Shown: positions 1 to 8,578, numbered from the stretch's first letter. The stretch is 64,000 nucleotides of DNA from Phycisphaerae bacterium (GCA_028279405.1 JANQNU010000064.1:1-64000); one strand, 5' to 3'. The notes: generated by a model not told the origin, from the sequence alone. Translations and numbers: made by a program.

Positions 1-1
1 C

Positions 2-1831
2 TCGTCGTCACGTGGGCGGGGGGGCGGTATTCGCTGGGACAATTCCAACAGCCAGTACGGCGTGCTCGGGGCATGGATGGCAACGGATGCGGGGCTCAAA
101 CCGTCCACGGGATCGTTGTACTGGGAGTTGATGCGTGATCATTGGCTGCGGACTCAGCGACCTGACGGCGGCTGGGGCTACACAGATTTCCAGGAGAGCA
201 ACGGCAGCATGACGGCTGCCGGGGTTGCGACCCTATTCGTCGTGCTCGATCGGTTGCACGCCGGGAATATGCGCGAGGCCCGCGGGTTGCAGGCGGCGAT
301 CGACAACGGTCTCGACTGGCTGGGGCGCGAGTTCACGACCGACAATCCGCGCGGCAACAGTCAGTGGCGTTATTACTACCTCTACGGCGTCGAACGCGTC
401 GGGCGCGCAAGTGGGTTCAAGTACTTTCGGCGGGTCAACTGGTTTCGGGAGGGGGCGCGCTACCTTCTCAAGCACCAGCACGACGATGGCCATTGGGCGG
501 GGACCAGCGGGGGAATGAGCGACACGGTCAACACGGCCTATGCGCTGATGTTCCTGTGTCACGGCCGGGCACCGTTGTTGTTCAACAAGCTGGAGTTCGG
601 GAGCGACTGGAACGGAAAACTGCGCGACGTGGCCGGCCTGACGTGGATGGCGCAACAGTCGCTCGAGCGGCTCCTGAACTGGCAGATCGTTCACCTCGAC
701 GGGCCGTTGGACGACCTCTTCGATGCGCCCGTCCTCTATCTGTACGGTACGTCCGAGGTCATGTTCTCGAATGCGCAGGTCCAGAAGCTGCGTGAATACT
801 GCCTGCGGGGGGGCATGATCTATGCGGTGGCCGGAGAGAACAGCACCGTTTTCGTCGATGCCATCGAGCAACTGGCACGGCGCGCGTTTCCGGAGTACCG
901 CACGCGTCCCATCCATGACGACCACCCACTGGTTTCCGGTCGGGTTCAGTACCCGATCAAGGATCCGCCGTTCATGATCGAGGTACACAACGGCGTGCGG
1001 ACGCTGATGATCCTCAGCACGCGCGATGTGGCCGACGCCTGGAACCGCCACCACCGCAAGGGCAAGGGCCAGCGCGACTTTCGGCTCGGGCTTAACGTGT
1101 ATTTGTACGCCACGGACAAGGCGTACAAGCGAAGTCGGCTCGAGACGATCGAGTTGCCGCGGGAGAGCGCCGAGATCAAGCGGACCGTGCAGATCGGGCG
1201 GATTCGGTACGATGGAACCTGGGACGTCGAGCCTTACGGCTGGACCCGATTGCGAACATACCTTCACAACGAGACCGGTACGCGGCTGTTGGTCACCTCG
1301 GGCGTGCGGCTCGACCGTGACGATTTGATCGAGCAGTTCCGGGTACTGCATATGACTGGGACGGAGGCGTTCGACTTGAGCGCTGCGGAGCGTGAGGGTC
1401 TGCGGAAGTTCCTCAGCAGCGGCGGTACTCTGCTGGCGGACGCTGCGGGCGGATCGCGTTCGTTTCTGCAGGCCTTCGAGCGTGAGATGCAGGTCGCGCT
1501 TGGCGGCAAGCCTCGGGTGTTGCCGGAGTCGTCACCGATCCTGACGGGGCAGGGGATCGACAACAGTTGGGACCTGAGCTTGTCGGGTTTGAAACGCGCT
1601 GCGCTGGGCTGGACCGGGAACCGCGAGTATCCGCCGATCAAGGCGTTTGCGCTGGGTCGGCGGTGGGCGGTCGTCTATTCGCCGATCGACGTGAGCGTGG
1701 GCTTGTTGGGCACGGAAGTGTTCGGCTGTCGCGGGTTCGACGACTACGGGGCGTTGCAGGTGCTTCGTAACCTGATTCTGTATGCGAACTTACCGGCGGT
1801 GGAGAAAGCGCGGCTATACGACGCTCGTTAG
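2..1831 (+). CDS. DUF4159 domain protein with alpha/alpha-toroid (prenyltransferase-like) N-terminus, 5' partial
   Basis: The reading frame is open to the window edge. A GTG at 62 could be a start, but the codons before it read RWDNSNSQYG, which belongs to the same repeat, so the true start lies outside. The N-terminal third contains repeats such as DGGWGY and DDGHWAG, typical of the alpha/alpha toroid seen in squalene cyclases and protein prenyltransferases. From about residue 225 after the GTG a DUF4159-type fold begins (DDLFDAPVLYLYG, LREYCLRGGMIY, HPLVSG), and a second related segment follows near residue 390 (GRIRYDGTWDVEPYGW, LRKFLSSGGTLLAD). Such proteins are common in planctomycetes; their biochemical role is unknown. 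A glutamine amidotransferase-like or sugar-binding role is only speculation. The visible part is about 610 residues. Confidence 0.8.
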   Translation, partial: SSSRGRGGGIRWDNSNSQYGVLGAWMATDAGLKPSTGSLYWELMRDHWLRTQRPDGGWGYTDFQESNGSMTAAGVATLFVVLDRLHAGNMREARGLQAAIDNGLDWLGREFTTDNPRGNSQWRYYYLYGVERVGRASGFKYFRRVNWFREGARYLLKHQHDDGHWAGTSGGMSDTVNTAYALMFLCHGRAPLLFNKLEFGSDWNGKLRDVAGLTWMAQQSLERLLNWQIVHLDGPLDDLFDAPVLYLYGTSEVMFSNAQVQKLREYCLRGGMIYAVAGENSTVFVDAIEQLARRAFPEYRTRPIHDDHPLVSGRVQYPIKDPPFMIEVHNGVRTLMILSTRDVADAWNRHHRKGKGQRDFRLGLNVYLYATDKAYKRSRLETIELPRESAEIKRTVQIGRIRYDGTWDVEPYGWTRLRTYLHNETGTRLLVTSGVRLDRDDLIEQFRVLHMTGTEAFDLSAAEREGLRKFLSSGGTLLADAAGGSRSFLQAFEREMQVALGGKPRVLPESSPILTGQGIDNSWDLSLSGLKRAALGWTGNREYPPIKAFALGRRWAVVYSPIDVSVGLLGTEVFGCRGFDDYGALQVLRNLILYANLPAVEKARLYDAR

Positions 1832-2043
1832 GGTGGCGCCGCAGGTGGGAAAATAGCACGCTTCCGGGCGGTTTTTGGTAGATCTTGGCGAGCAGGCGGG
1901 CCGCGGGCGGTAATAACCAGTGTCATCACGGGCGGCCAGAGGCCGATCGGGGTGGCCTCAAATGAGACATAAGTTCTTTGTTTTCAAGAGCTTTGCTTGA
2001 TTCCGGAGGTTGTCCGGCCGGGCGAGGTGTGGAGGATCGGCAG

Positions 2044-3111
2044 ATGCGTTTGCGGAAGCTCGTAGCGGTATTGGCAGGTGTATTGGGGCTGACGGGCCTT
2101 GGTTCGGAGGCCGTGGCGGGTACGCCTGACATTGAGTTGTCGGCGATGGAGTGGAACTTCGGCGAGATCTGGTATGGGGCGGTCGAGGAGTTTCCGCTGG
2201 TGATCAGCAACGTCGGCGATGACGTGCTGAAGCTCCAGACGGTACGTGCGAGTTGTGGTTGCACGACCAGCAAGCCGGCCAAGAACGTGTTGCAACCTGG
2301 CGAGTCGACGACGGCCACGGTGAAGTTCGACTCGCGGAAGAAGTCGGGCGGTGACATCCACACGACCGTGACAATCGTCTCGAACGATCCGGATGAGCGG
2401 AAGTTGACGTTCCACCTACGGGGCAAGGTTCGTCGGGTGTTGAGTGTCGACCCGATGGGGGGGGTGGTGCTTCGGAGCGGGGATGGATCGAAGCCGCTCG
2501 AGGGTGTGGCGCGGATTACGAACCTCGAATCGGAGCCGATGGACTTGCGGATCAAGAGCGTGAACGCGGCGCGCTTCGAGATCGAGCTGAAGACGATCGA
2601 AGAGGGGCGGATTTACGAGATGGTCGGGCGTTCCAAGGGGCCGTTGGATGTCGGTCGCACGACTGGCTACGCGGTGTTGACGACGGGGCTGGAGCGTGAG
2701 CCGGAAGTGAACGTGCACGTGACGGCGGTGATCGTGGACCGGGTGAATCTCGTGCCGGCGGCGATCTACCTCAATCCGCAGATCATGTTGGAGAAGAGCA
2801 ATCGTACGGTCATGCTTCATTATTACGGTGACAACCCGGATTTCGAGATCCGCGAGGTGAAGGCCAATCACGAGTCGGTGAAGGTGCAGTTTTCGCCGGC
2901 GCGACCGCCGTCGGCCGGTCTGCAGCGTTTGCAGCCGGCGCCGCGCGCTGTCGCGCAGGTGCGGGTCGACTGTCCGCCGGGCCGTGAGTTGCCGCCTGAG
3001 GGTGTGAAGGTGACGATCGTGACGAACGAGCCGGGCTACGAGGAGCAGGTTGTGTTGGTCACGCCGGACCCGGCGGCGTTCCGGGCGATCATGTACAAGA
3101 CGAATCGATAG
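2044..3111 (+). CDS. DUF1573 domain secreted protein (first of a tandem pair)
   Basis: A 355-residue exported protein. The start is ATG 2044, preceded by GGAGG at 2031-2035 with 8 bases between; the frame is open upstream but that part has no signal. Residues 1-25 form a signal peptide (MRLRKLVAVLAG, ending near AVAG). DUF1573 follows with the family hallmark: a WNFGEIWYG strand and the ASCGCTTSKP motif whose paired cysteines may bind metal or form a disulfide. The rest is immunoglobulin-like beta sandwich. It lies 48 bases upstream of a second DUF1573 gene on the same strand, so the two are probably co-transcribed. DUF1573 proteins are abundant in Planctomycetota and Bacteroidota; their role is unproven, probably structural or redox-related at the cell surface. 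Confidence 0.85.
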   Translation: MRLRKLVAVLAGVLGLTGLGSEAVAGTPDIELSAMEWNFGEIWYGAVEEFPLVISNVGDDVLKLQTVRASCGCTTSKPAKNVLQPGESTTATVKFDSRKKSGGDIHTTVTIVSNDPDERKLTFHLRGKVRRVLSVDPMGGVVLRSGDGSKPLEGVARITNLESEPMDLRIKSVNAARFEIELKTIEEGRIYEMVGRSKGPLDVGRTTGYAVLTTGLEREPEVNVHVTAVIVDRVNLVPAAIYLNPQIMLEKSNRTVMLHYYGDNPDFEIREVKANHESVKVQFSPARPPSAGLQRLQPAPRAVAQVRVDCPPGRELPPEGVKVTIVTNEPGYEEQVVLVTPDPAAFRAIMYKTNR

Positions 3112-3159
3112 GGGCATAAGAAGCTGTCCATGAGGAAGCATGCAAAGGAGTTTCGCGTA

Positions 3160-4356
3160 ATGAGTGGCATCATGAAATCACTGACTGGGTTGGCGCTGAT
3201 GGCGGTTGTGTCGCCGGCGGTCTGGGCGCAGCAGGAGGGGCCGGTGGCTCCGGGCGCGGCGCCGAAGGTCGAGGTAAGCGAGACCGAGTGGGACTTCGGC
3301 ACGGTCTGGCAAGGCGAGAAGGTCAGCAAGAAGATCACGATCAAGAACGTTGGCGAGGCGCCGCTGACGCTGAATGTTCGCAGTTCCTGCGGCTGCACCG
3401 TGCCGACGAAGCCGAAGTCGCCGTTGGGTCCGGGCGAGTCGGACACGTTCGAGATTTCGTACAACACGCTGAAGCGCAAGGGCAAGGCGCGGCAGTCGGT
3501 AACGGTGACGACCAACGATCCGGCGAAGCCGACGGTTCAGATTCGGGTGATGGGCGACGTCAAGGAGATGGTCGAGTTGCTCGCGGTGAACCCGGATACG
3601 GGCAAGACGACGGCACAGGATGCGGTCTATCTCGGTCAGCTCTATGAGGATACCAAGAAGACGATGGTCATGCGGTTGCGACCGGTCTTCACGGAGGCGT
3701 TGGAGTTGCGGCTCAAGCCGGATCAGGACTTCTCGCCGTTCGTGGTGGAGTTCAAGGAGGTCGAGAAGGGCAAGGAGTACGAGCTGTCCGTTTCGACGAA
3801 CCCGCCGATCAGCCTTGATCAGCAGCGTCAGTTCAGCAACAAGAATATCGCGATCGAGACGGGCCGGGAAGGGATGGAGCCGATCAAGGTGCGCGTCCAT
3901 GCGATCGTGTTGCCATCGGTTCATGTTCGTCCGACGCAACTGTACGTGCCGCGGGCCATTCGCAGCCAGTTGAAGCGGATCGTGCGCGTTTCCTACCGGC
4001 CGGACAAGCCGATCAAGATCCTGAGCGCGACGTCGGATCTGCCGGGCGTCGAGGTGCGGGTTGACGATTCGCCGCCGAAGGTCCCGAACGCGCAGATCGC
4101 GTATCACACGATTCACGTCACGTTGCCGGCGAGCAATGACGTCCCGAAGGACGGCGGCAAGATCACGATCCAGACCGACTCGAACGACGAGCGGTACAAG
4201 GAGTTCAGTGTTCCGGTGCGGGTGGTTGCAAGTGGTCGCGATCGCTTCGGCAATCGCACCAAGACGCCGTCGGTCCAGGGCTCGAACCGGAAGTCCACGC
4301 CGAACAAGGAAGCTGAGATCGACATTCGGACCAACAGCGACGACGGTAACGAGTAG
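3160..4356 (+). CDS. DUF1573 domain secreted protein (second of a tandem pair)
   Basis: A 398-residue exported protein, paralogous in design to the gene just upstream. ATG 3160 is chosen because AAGGAG at 3145-3150 sits 9 bases before it; an ATG at 3130 would add ten residues and place the ribosome site inside the gene. A signal peptide ends near VWAQQ. The DUF1573 core is seen in VSETEWDFGTVWQGE and SSCGCTVPTKPKSP. Further beta-rich repeats follow, and the C-terminus is basic and hydrophilic (FGNRTKTPSVQGSNRKS). A strong stem-loop with a pyrimidine-rich tail lies 16 bases after the stop and probably ends the two-gene operon. Confidence 0.85.
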   Translation: MSGIMKSLTGLALMAVVSPAVWAQQEGPVAPGAAPKVEVSETEWDFGTVWQGEKVSKKITIKNVGEAPLTLNVRSSCGCTVPTKPKSPLGPGESDTFEISYNTLKRKGKARQSVTVTTNDPAKPTVQIRVMGDVKEMVELLAVNPDTGKTTAQDAVYLGQLYEDTKKTMVMRLRPVFTEALELRLKPDQDFSPFVVEFKEVEKGKEYELSVSTNPPISLDQQRQFSNKNIAIETGREGMEPIKVRVHAIVLPSVHVRPTQLYVPRAIRSQLKRIVRVSYRPDKPIKILSATSDLPGVEVRVDDSPPKVPNAQIAYHTIHVTLPASNDVPKDGGKITIQTDSNDERYKEFSVPVRVVASGRDRFGNRTKTPSVQGSNRKSTPNKEAEIDIRTNSDDGNE

Positions 4357-4371
4357 CGTTCCTCTCCGGAT

Positions 4372-4411
4372 GTAGGCCGGGGTCGTGCGGCCCCGGCTAC
4401 TTTCTTCTTCC
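4372..4411 (+). terminator. Rho-independent terminator after the DUF1573 pair
   Basis: GTAG and CCGGGG (4372-4382, one bulged G) pair with CCCCGG and CTAC (4391-4400), giving about ten base pairs closed by an 8-base loop, followed by TTTCTTCTTCC. The structure covers the possible GTG start at 4385 of the next gene, which argues for the downstream ATG at 4433 instead. Confidence 0.65.
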
Positions 4412-4432
4412 CGTTGTGCGAGGATGCTGACG

Positions 4433-5041
4433 ATGGTCGTGCTTCGGATGGGGATCATGCTGGCGGTGGTTCTCGTTGTCGCCTATGCGTCGGCGATGGT
4501 CCGCGGGCTGTCGATGACGCCTGACTACGACAAGATCGCGAAGATCGAAGGGCTGGGACGCGACGGCGGCAAGCTTGCCAGACAGCCGAAGCCCCGAGAT
4601 GACTCGGCCGTCGATGGGGGTGATTCCGACGATCCAGCTGGGACGTCCGGCGATCACGGAGCGGAACCGTCCGACCAAGCGGTTGAAGCGGAGCGGTATG
4701 GGACGCCGATCGAACTCGACGCGTTTCGCGAGCACTACGAAACGGGGAATCTGGTCATCGATGCCCGGCCCGCAAGCGAGTTCGTGAAGGGTCATCTGGA
4801 TGCACCGTTGATCATGAACGTGCCGGCGGACGAGTTTCACGCGCACCTGCAGACGCTGGAGGGCTTTCGCGGCATGCCGATCGCAATCTACTGCACTTCG
4901 CTGGAGTGCGATCTTGCGGAAGAGCTATATTACGAACTGGAGAAGCTAGGTTACACCGATATGTCGATCTATCGGCCCGGCTGGCAGGATGGCATCCTCG
5001 AGCACGGGCTGCCGACGACGACCGCCCCGGGGTTGAACTGA
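4433..5041 (+). CDS. Membrane-anchored rhodanese-like protein
   Basis: About 202 residues. ATG 4433 is preceded by GAGG (4420-4423); an earlier GTG at 4385 lies within a terminator stem. An N-terminal hydrophobic segment (VLRMGIMLAVVLVVAYASA) anchors it, then comes an acidic, low-complexity linker, and then a C-terminal rhodanese domain of about 100 residues: VIDARPASEFVKGHL is the conserved DARP/G-H-I strand and YCTSLECDLA the active-site loop with the expected catalytic cysteine. Rhodaneses move sulfane sulfur or act as redox relays. Its stop overlaps the start of the MauE/DoxX-like gene (TGATG), so the pair is translationally coupled and likely acts together in envelope thiol or sulfur chemistry. 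Confidence 0.85.
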   Translation: MVVLRMGIMLAVVLVVAYASAMVRGLSMTPDYDKIAKIEGLGRDGGKLARQPKPRDDSAVDGGDSDDPAGTSGDHGAEPSDQAVEAERYGTPIELDAFREHYETGNLVIDARPASEFVKGHLDAPLIMNVPADEFHAHLQTLEGFRGMPIAIYCTSLECDLAEELYYELEKLGYTDMSIYRPGWQDGILEHGLPTTTAPGLN

Positions 5042-5598
5042 TGGCGCCCGAAGCAGCAACGACGGAAGGGACGGGGCCTCAGCAATCCTCCGCACCGATC
5101 TCTGCGTCCGTCGCTCCGACGGTCACCACGCGGTCTTCGGGTACGGTCTATTGGATCGCGACGCAGTTGGTGCCCCGGCTGCTGGTCGCGTTTGTTTTCA
5201 TCAACGCGGCGTGGGGGAAGATCGCTGGGCCGCAACAGTTTGCGAAGGAGATCCGCGCCTATCAGATGGTGCCGCTGGTCGTTTCTCATCACATGGCCAT
5301 TGTTCTGCCCTGGCTGGAAATGATCGTTGGGGTGTCGCTGGTGATCGGGCTGCTGCGTCGGGAGTCGCGGGCTCTGCTGCTGGCGATGCTGGTGGTGTTC
5401 ACGATCGCCAAGAGCGTCGTACTCGTGCAGGGTCTGAATATCAATTGCGGCTGCGTTTCGGAAGATAGTCCGATTCGGTTTCTGTTCGAAGGCTGGTCGG
5501 GGGTTGCGACCAATCTCGTTTTGATCGCGTTGCTGGTCATGGAAGGGCTGGCATCGCGGTCCGCGGCACGTGCCAAACCCAAACCGACGGATTCGTAA
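5041..5598 (+). CDS. MauE/DoxX-family integral membrane protein
   Basis: A 185-residue protein whose ATG overlaps the rhodanese stop by one base. After about 35 hydrophilic residues there are four predicted membrane segments: QLVPRLLVAFVFINAAWGK, the VLPWLEMIVGVSLVIGLL stretch, a third around ALLLAMLVVFTIAKSVV, and a fourth around VATNLVLIALLVMEG. Between the third and fourth lies NINCGCVSED, a Cys-Gly-Cys motif typical of MauE/DoxX-like proteins that pair with thiol redox partners. In methylamine dehydrogenase clusters MauE supports disulfide formation; here the coupling to a rhodanese suggests a quinone- or thiol-linked periplasmic redox role. That role is inference. Confidence 0.75.
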   Translation: MAPEAATTEGTGPQQSSAPISASVAPTVTTRSSGTVYWIATQLVPRLLVAFVFINAAWGKIAGPQQFAKEIRAYQMVPLVVSHHMAIVLPWLEMIVGVSLVIGLLRRESRALLLAMLVVFTIAKSVVLVQGLNINCGCVSEDSPIRFLFEGWSGVATNLVLIALLVMEGLASRSAARAKPKPTDS

Positions 5599-5750
5599 TC
5601 GGACACTTGGGGCGCCGCGGCTTACCGGACGCGAAAAAGAGAGATCCTTTGGCTCGCGGAGTCGCGATGTAAGCTCTTTGTTTTTAGTGTCTTACGTATC
5701 AGTCCTGCCGTCGATGCGGTTGTTTCCGATATTAATCAGCGGAAATTTCT

Positions 5751-5778
5751 TTGCGGCCGCTTGATCTTTCGTTATACT
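5751..5778 (+). promoter_or_regulatory. Candidate sigma-70 promoter for the sigma factor gene
   Basis: TTGCGG at 5751-5756 and TATACT at 5773-5778 are separated by 16 bases. Transcription would start near 5785, leaving a leader of about 190 bases before the ATG at 5974. Confidence 0.35.
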
Positions 5779-5823
5779 TCCCGAGCAAGGCTCCCCTTTT
5801 GGCCGGACCCCCGTTGGCACGGC

Positions 5824-5839
5824 CGGCGGTTAACCGCCG
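5824..5839. repeat. Perfect 16-bp palindrome in the sigma factor leader
   Basis: CGGCGGTTAACCGCCG reads the same on both strands. It lies about 45 bases after the candidate -10 box, where it could be an operator or an RNA hairpin. Confidence 0.5.
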
Positions 5840-5973
5840 TCGGAACTGGGTTTGGCTCCTCAGTAGGATATCGACATGCGTCTGCGCTGATTTTTCAGCG
5901 TGACCTGGGATGGATGAGGACGGCCGGTGACCAATGTTTTTTTGGTTACATCGGTGTGTCTGTGAGGTGCGAC

Positions 5974-6954
5974 ATGCTTCCGAACCGGGATGAAAAGAGC
6001 CCCTCTTCATTGGCGAAGCTGATACCGCAGTGTCGGATGCCGACGCTGGCTGGGCTGCGTAGCCTGAGCGAGGAAGAGGTGCGTTTGTTGGCGCGCTGCA
6101 TCGAAGAACCGATCGAGTACATCGACGATGCCGACTTCGATCAGGAGGGATTCGAGGCGCGAATCTTGCAACCGATGCCGCGCGGTCCGCAGCGCCGTCG
6201 TCGGCCGACCAACGATGACAGCGGAATCGACCTGCTCGCGGTGCCGGCGACGGAAGCGCTGACCGGCGAGCAGGAGCTGCATCTCTTCAAGCGACTCAAC
6301 TATACGCGTCGCGCGATCTACCGGATCTTGTCGGACATCGGAGACGGGCGCATCCCGGCGGCGCGGATCGCGAGCCTGCTGAAGTGGGCCCGGATCGTAC
6401 ACAAGACGCGGGCGCAGATCGTGCGGTCGAATCTGCCGCTGGTGCTGGCAATGGCCAAGCGGACGCGGATTACCGGCGTCGACTTCTCGGATCTGATCAG
6501 CGAGGGTAATCTGGCCCTGCTGCGCAGCGTCGACAAGTTCGATTGCAGTCGCGGCTTCAAGTTCAGTACGTACGCCTGCCGGGCGATTCTGAAGAGCTTC
6601 TCGCGGGTTGCGGCGCGCGCCTCGCGCTATCGGGGCCATTTCCCGACCGAGTTCGATCCCTCGCTGGAGAAGAGTGACTTTCTCGAGCAGAAGCGGGTCA
6701 ACACGGAGAACGACTGTGTTGATGAGCTGCGGTTCATTCTCGGCCGCAATCTGGCACAGCTGAATGATGTCGAGCAGAAGGTGATCCGTGCGCGGTTTGC
6801 GTTGGATCAGGCCGGCGATGTCGAAGCTCGCGGTAAGACGCTTGAACAGGTCGGCGAACTGATCGGTGTCACCAAGGAGCGCGTCCGTCAAATTCAGAAC
6901 AAGGCGCTCGTCAAGTTGAAGGTTGCGCTAGAGGACAACCTGTTGACGTCGTAG
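5974..6954 (+). CDS. RNA polymerase sigma-70 factor (RpoD/SigA-like)
   Basis: About 326 residues. ATG 5974 has GAGG at 5964-5967, six bases upstream; the frame continues further up without family signal. Region 2 is clear: RSNLPLVLAMAKR, DLISEGNLALLRSVDKFD and GFKFSTYACRAILKSF, the core-binding, -10-melting helix set. Region 4 is near the C-terminus: LEQVGELIGVTKERVRQIQ followed by KALVKLK, the -35-binding helix-turn-helix. Region 3 is short and region 1.1 is absent, so this is an alternative group 2/3-like factor of the type expanded in planctomycetes rather than the housekeeping factor. It is monocistronic, with a good terminator following. Target genes cannot be told from the sequence. Confidence 0.85.
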   Translation: MLPNRDEKSPSSLAKLIPQCRMPTLAGLRSLSEEEVRLLARCIEEPIEYIDDADFDQEGFEARILQPMPRGPQRRRRPTNDDSGIDLLAVPATEALTGEQELHLFKRLNYTRRAIYRILSDIGDGRIPAARIASLLKWARIVHKTRAQIVRSNLPLVLAMAKRTRITGVDFSDLISEGNLALLRSVDKFDCSRGFKFSTYACRAILKSFSRVAARASRYRGHFPTEFDPSLEKSDFLEQKRVNTENDCVDELRFILGRNLAQLNDVEQKVIRARFALDQAGDVEARGKTLEQVGELIGVTKERVRQIQNKALVKLKVALEDNLLTS

Positions 6955-6999
6955 TTCGTCCGGGCTGCATTTGATCGACTACCCACGACGTGGGACCAT

Positions 7000-7038
7000 G
7001 ACCGCGATGCGTCGGCCAACGGCGCGTCGCGGTCTTTT
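7000..7038 (+). terminator. Rho-independent terminator after the sigma factor gene
   Basis: GACCGCGA (7000-7007) pairs with TCGCGGTC (7027-7034); the intervening bases can extend the stem. TTTT follows at 7035-7038. Confidence 0.65.
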
Positions 7039-7100
7039 CGTTGCGCTCTTGTCGGAATCTGTGGTGTTGGCGACCTGTCGGAATCCGTGCTGAATAAACG

Positions 7101-7129
7101 TTGACCCGCGCGGCGGCAATGCGTACTAT
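7101..7129 (+). promoter_or_regulatory. Sigma-70 promoter of the TPR-nadD operon
   Basis: TTGACC (7101-7106) and TACTAT (7124-7129) have an ideal 17-base spacer. Transcription would begin near 7136, about 100 bases before the GTG start at 7234. Confidence 0.6.
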
Positions 7130-7233
7130 GTTCTGGACGCGGCCGGTACCGCCGGGCTTCAGTCCCTCTGAACGCACTTCGCTTGGCTTACCGGTTGTCG
7201 TCAGGTGGAGAAGGAGAGAGGCGGAGAAGAACC

Positions 7234-7875
7234 GTGGAATCCAGCGCCGGCGTACTACGCATATATTCGCAAGTTATTGATTCCGAGTGGGTTAGGGAGC
7301 AGTCGGCTTCCGGAGCGGATGATCTTTGGGATTCCGTTGCGCCGCAGTTGCAGCGCGGTGGAGCGCCCACGGAAGCAACCATTCGGTCCATTGGCCGCGT
7401 CGGCGCGATGCAGCATTGCGCGCTGTTGCAGCGGCTCCTCGGACGTTGTGACTCCCATCTAGTGCCCGTGGTGGAGGACGCGTTGTGGATGATCTGGCTG
7501 CGCGCCGGCTCCACAGGCGGGTCCAGACGGTTACGGGCTGCCATTCGGATGATGCGCGACGGGCAGTTCGAGCGGGCCGAGTTGGCGCTCGCGGACGTCG
7601 TCCGAGATGAGCCGTCATTCGTGGAACCTCACAATCAGCGCGGGCTTGCGCTGTATTTCGTGAATCGTTTCGACGACGCGGCGGATTGTTTCCGAATGGC
7701 GTTACGTTGCAACCCGTATCATTACGCGGCGGCATGTGCCCTGGGGCACGTTTGTGTCGCGGAACAGGCGTATGGGGCGGCGTTGCATGCGTATCGGATG
7801 GCGTTGCGAATCCACCCACGGCTCACGGAGATCGAGCGCATGATCGATGATCTCACGCGGCTCGCGCCTTCCTGA
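7234..7875 (+). CDS. TPR-repeat protein
   Basis: About 213 residues. GTG 7234 is preceded by GGAG (7223-7226) at seven bases; a TTG at 7183 would be longer but lacks a ribosome site. The N-terminal half is alpha-helical and reads like a HEAT-type repeat (TIRSIGRVGAMQHCALLQRL, VPVVEDALWMIWL). The C-terminal half holds about three tetratricopeptide repeats: MRDGQFERAELALADVVRDE, FVNRFDDAADCFRMALRCNP and AYGAALHAYRMALRIHP. No signal peptide, so probably cytoplasmic. It is three bases upstream of nadD and shares its promoter. The function is likely protein-protein scaffolding; no specific partner is indicated. Confidence 0.75.
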   Translation: MESSAGVLRIYSQVIDSEWVREQSASGADDLWDSVAPQLQRGGAPTEATIRSIGRVGAMQHCALLQRLLGRCDSHLVPVVEDALWMIWLRAGSTGGSRRLRAAIRMMRDGQFERAELALADVVRDEPSFVEPHNQRGLALYFVNRFDDAADCFRMALRCNPYHYAAACALGHVCVAEQAYGAALHAYRMALRIHPRLTEIERMIDDLTRLAPS

Positions 7876-7878
7876 CGA

Positions 7879-8502
7879 ATGCCGACGGCGCGCGCTCCGG
7901 GTTGCCTTCTCTTTGGCGGTTCATTCGATCCGATTCATCTCGGGCATATTTCGGTCTGTCGAGACGTGGCAGATCAATTGTCGATCTCCCATGTCGTATT
8001 AATTCCGTGTGCGGTACCGCCGCATAAGCCGGCGCAGCGGCTCGCGGATGGCCATCATCGATTCGAGATGTGTCGACTGGCGGCGGAGGCGGATGAGCGC
8101 CTGACGGTCAGTGACTGGGAGTTGGGCCAGCCGGGGCCGAGTTACACACTCCGTACCCTAGAGCATTTCGCTGATATCCGACCGCGCGAGTCGCTTTTCT
8201 GGATGATCGGCATGGATGCGTTGCGTGATCTGCACAAGTGGTACCGGATCGCCGACGCGCTTGCACTATGCACTTTCGTGACGGCTGCCCGGCCTGGTTT
8301 CGCACCGCCGAACCTGGATGCGTTGGAGGAGGTCGTGGGGGCCGTCCAGGCTGAGCGCGTGCGGACGCACATTGTTTCGACGATCGAGGTTGATGTTTCC
8401 TCCACGGTGATTCGCGAAGCGGTGCGTGCGGGGCGCTCCGTGAGAGGACGGGTGAGCGACGCGGTAGCGGACTACATTGCAGCCCACGGGTTGTACCGAT
8501 AA
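7879..8502 (+). CDS. nadD: Nicotinate-nucleotide adenylyltransferase
   Basis: A 207-residue cytoplasmic enzyme that transfers AMP from ATP to nicotinate mononucleotide, forming deamido-NAD in the NAD biosynthesis pathway. The nucleotidyltransferase fold is shown by GGSFDPIHLGH (the H-x-G-H class motif), the substrate loop IPCAVPPHKP, the WMIGMDAL strand, and the C-terminal VSSTVIREAVRAG motif, the ISSTxIR signature of the superfamily. Length matches the family (about 200). It follows the TPR gene with a 3-base gap, so it is the second gene of that operon. Confidence 0.93.
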   Translation: MPTARAPGCLLFGGSFDPIHLGHISVCRDVADQLSISHVVLIPCAVPPHKPAQRLADGHHRFEMCRLAAEADERLTVSDWELGQPGPSYTLRTLEHFADIRPRESLFWMIGMDALRDLHKWYRIADALALCTFVTAARPGFAPPNLDALEEVVGAVQAERVRTHIVSTIEVDVSSTVIREAVRAGRSVRGRVSDAVADYIAAHGLYR

Positions 8503-8554
8503 GTCTCATTCGATTTCAGGGGGCTGGACGGGCTTCCGGTTTCATTTCGGGATT

Positions 8555-8578
8555 ATGACAGCTTCTGCCGACTGTCAT
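8555..8578. repeat. Inverted repeat between nadD and the fibre-like gene
   Basis: ATGACAG (8555-8561) and CTGTCAT (8572-8578) are a perfect 7-bp inverted repeat with a 10-base loop, 39 bases before the next start codon. There is no T run, so an operator or RNA hairpin is as likely as a terminator. Confidence 0.35.

Larger units (their letters stand above)
5599..5973. other. 375-base intergenic leader region with promoter-like sites and hairpins
   Basis: No protein gene was found here. The stretch holds a possible promoter (5751-5778), a perfect 16-bp palindrome (5824-5839), a CGCTGA/TCAGCG-type hairpin near 5885-5900, and another inverted repeat with an internal run of seven T (TGACCAA to TTGGTTA, about 5928-5955) just before the sigma factor gene. 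It may be a regulated 5' leader. Confidence 0.4.

Noticed and set aside
233-1351. 372-residue minus-strand open frame opposite the DUF4159 gene
   Set aside because: No motif and typical shadow composition, while the plus frame shows toroid and DUF4159 blocks.
4385-4432. GTG 4385 as the start of the rhodanese gene
   Set aside because: It lies inside the stem of a strong terminator and adds residues with no signal-peptide character; ATG 4433 has a GAGG site.
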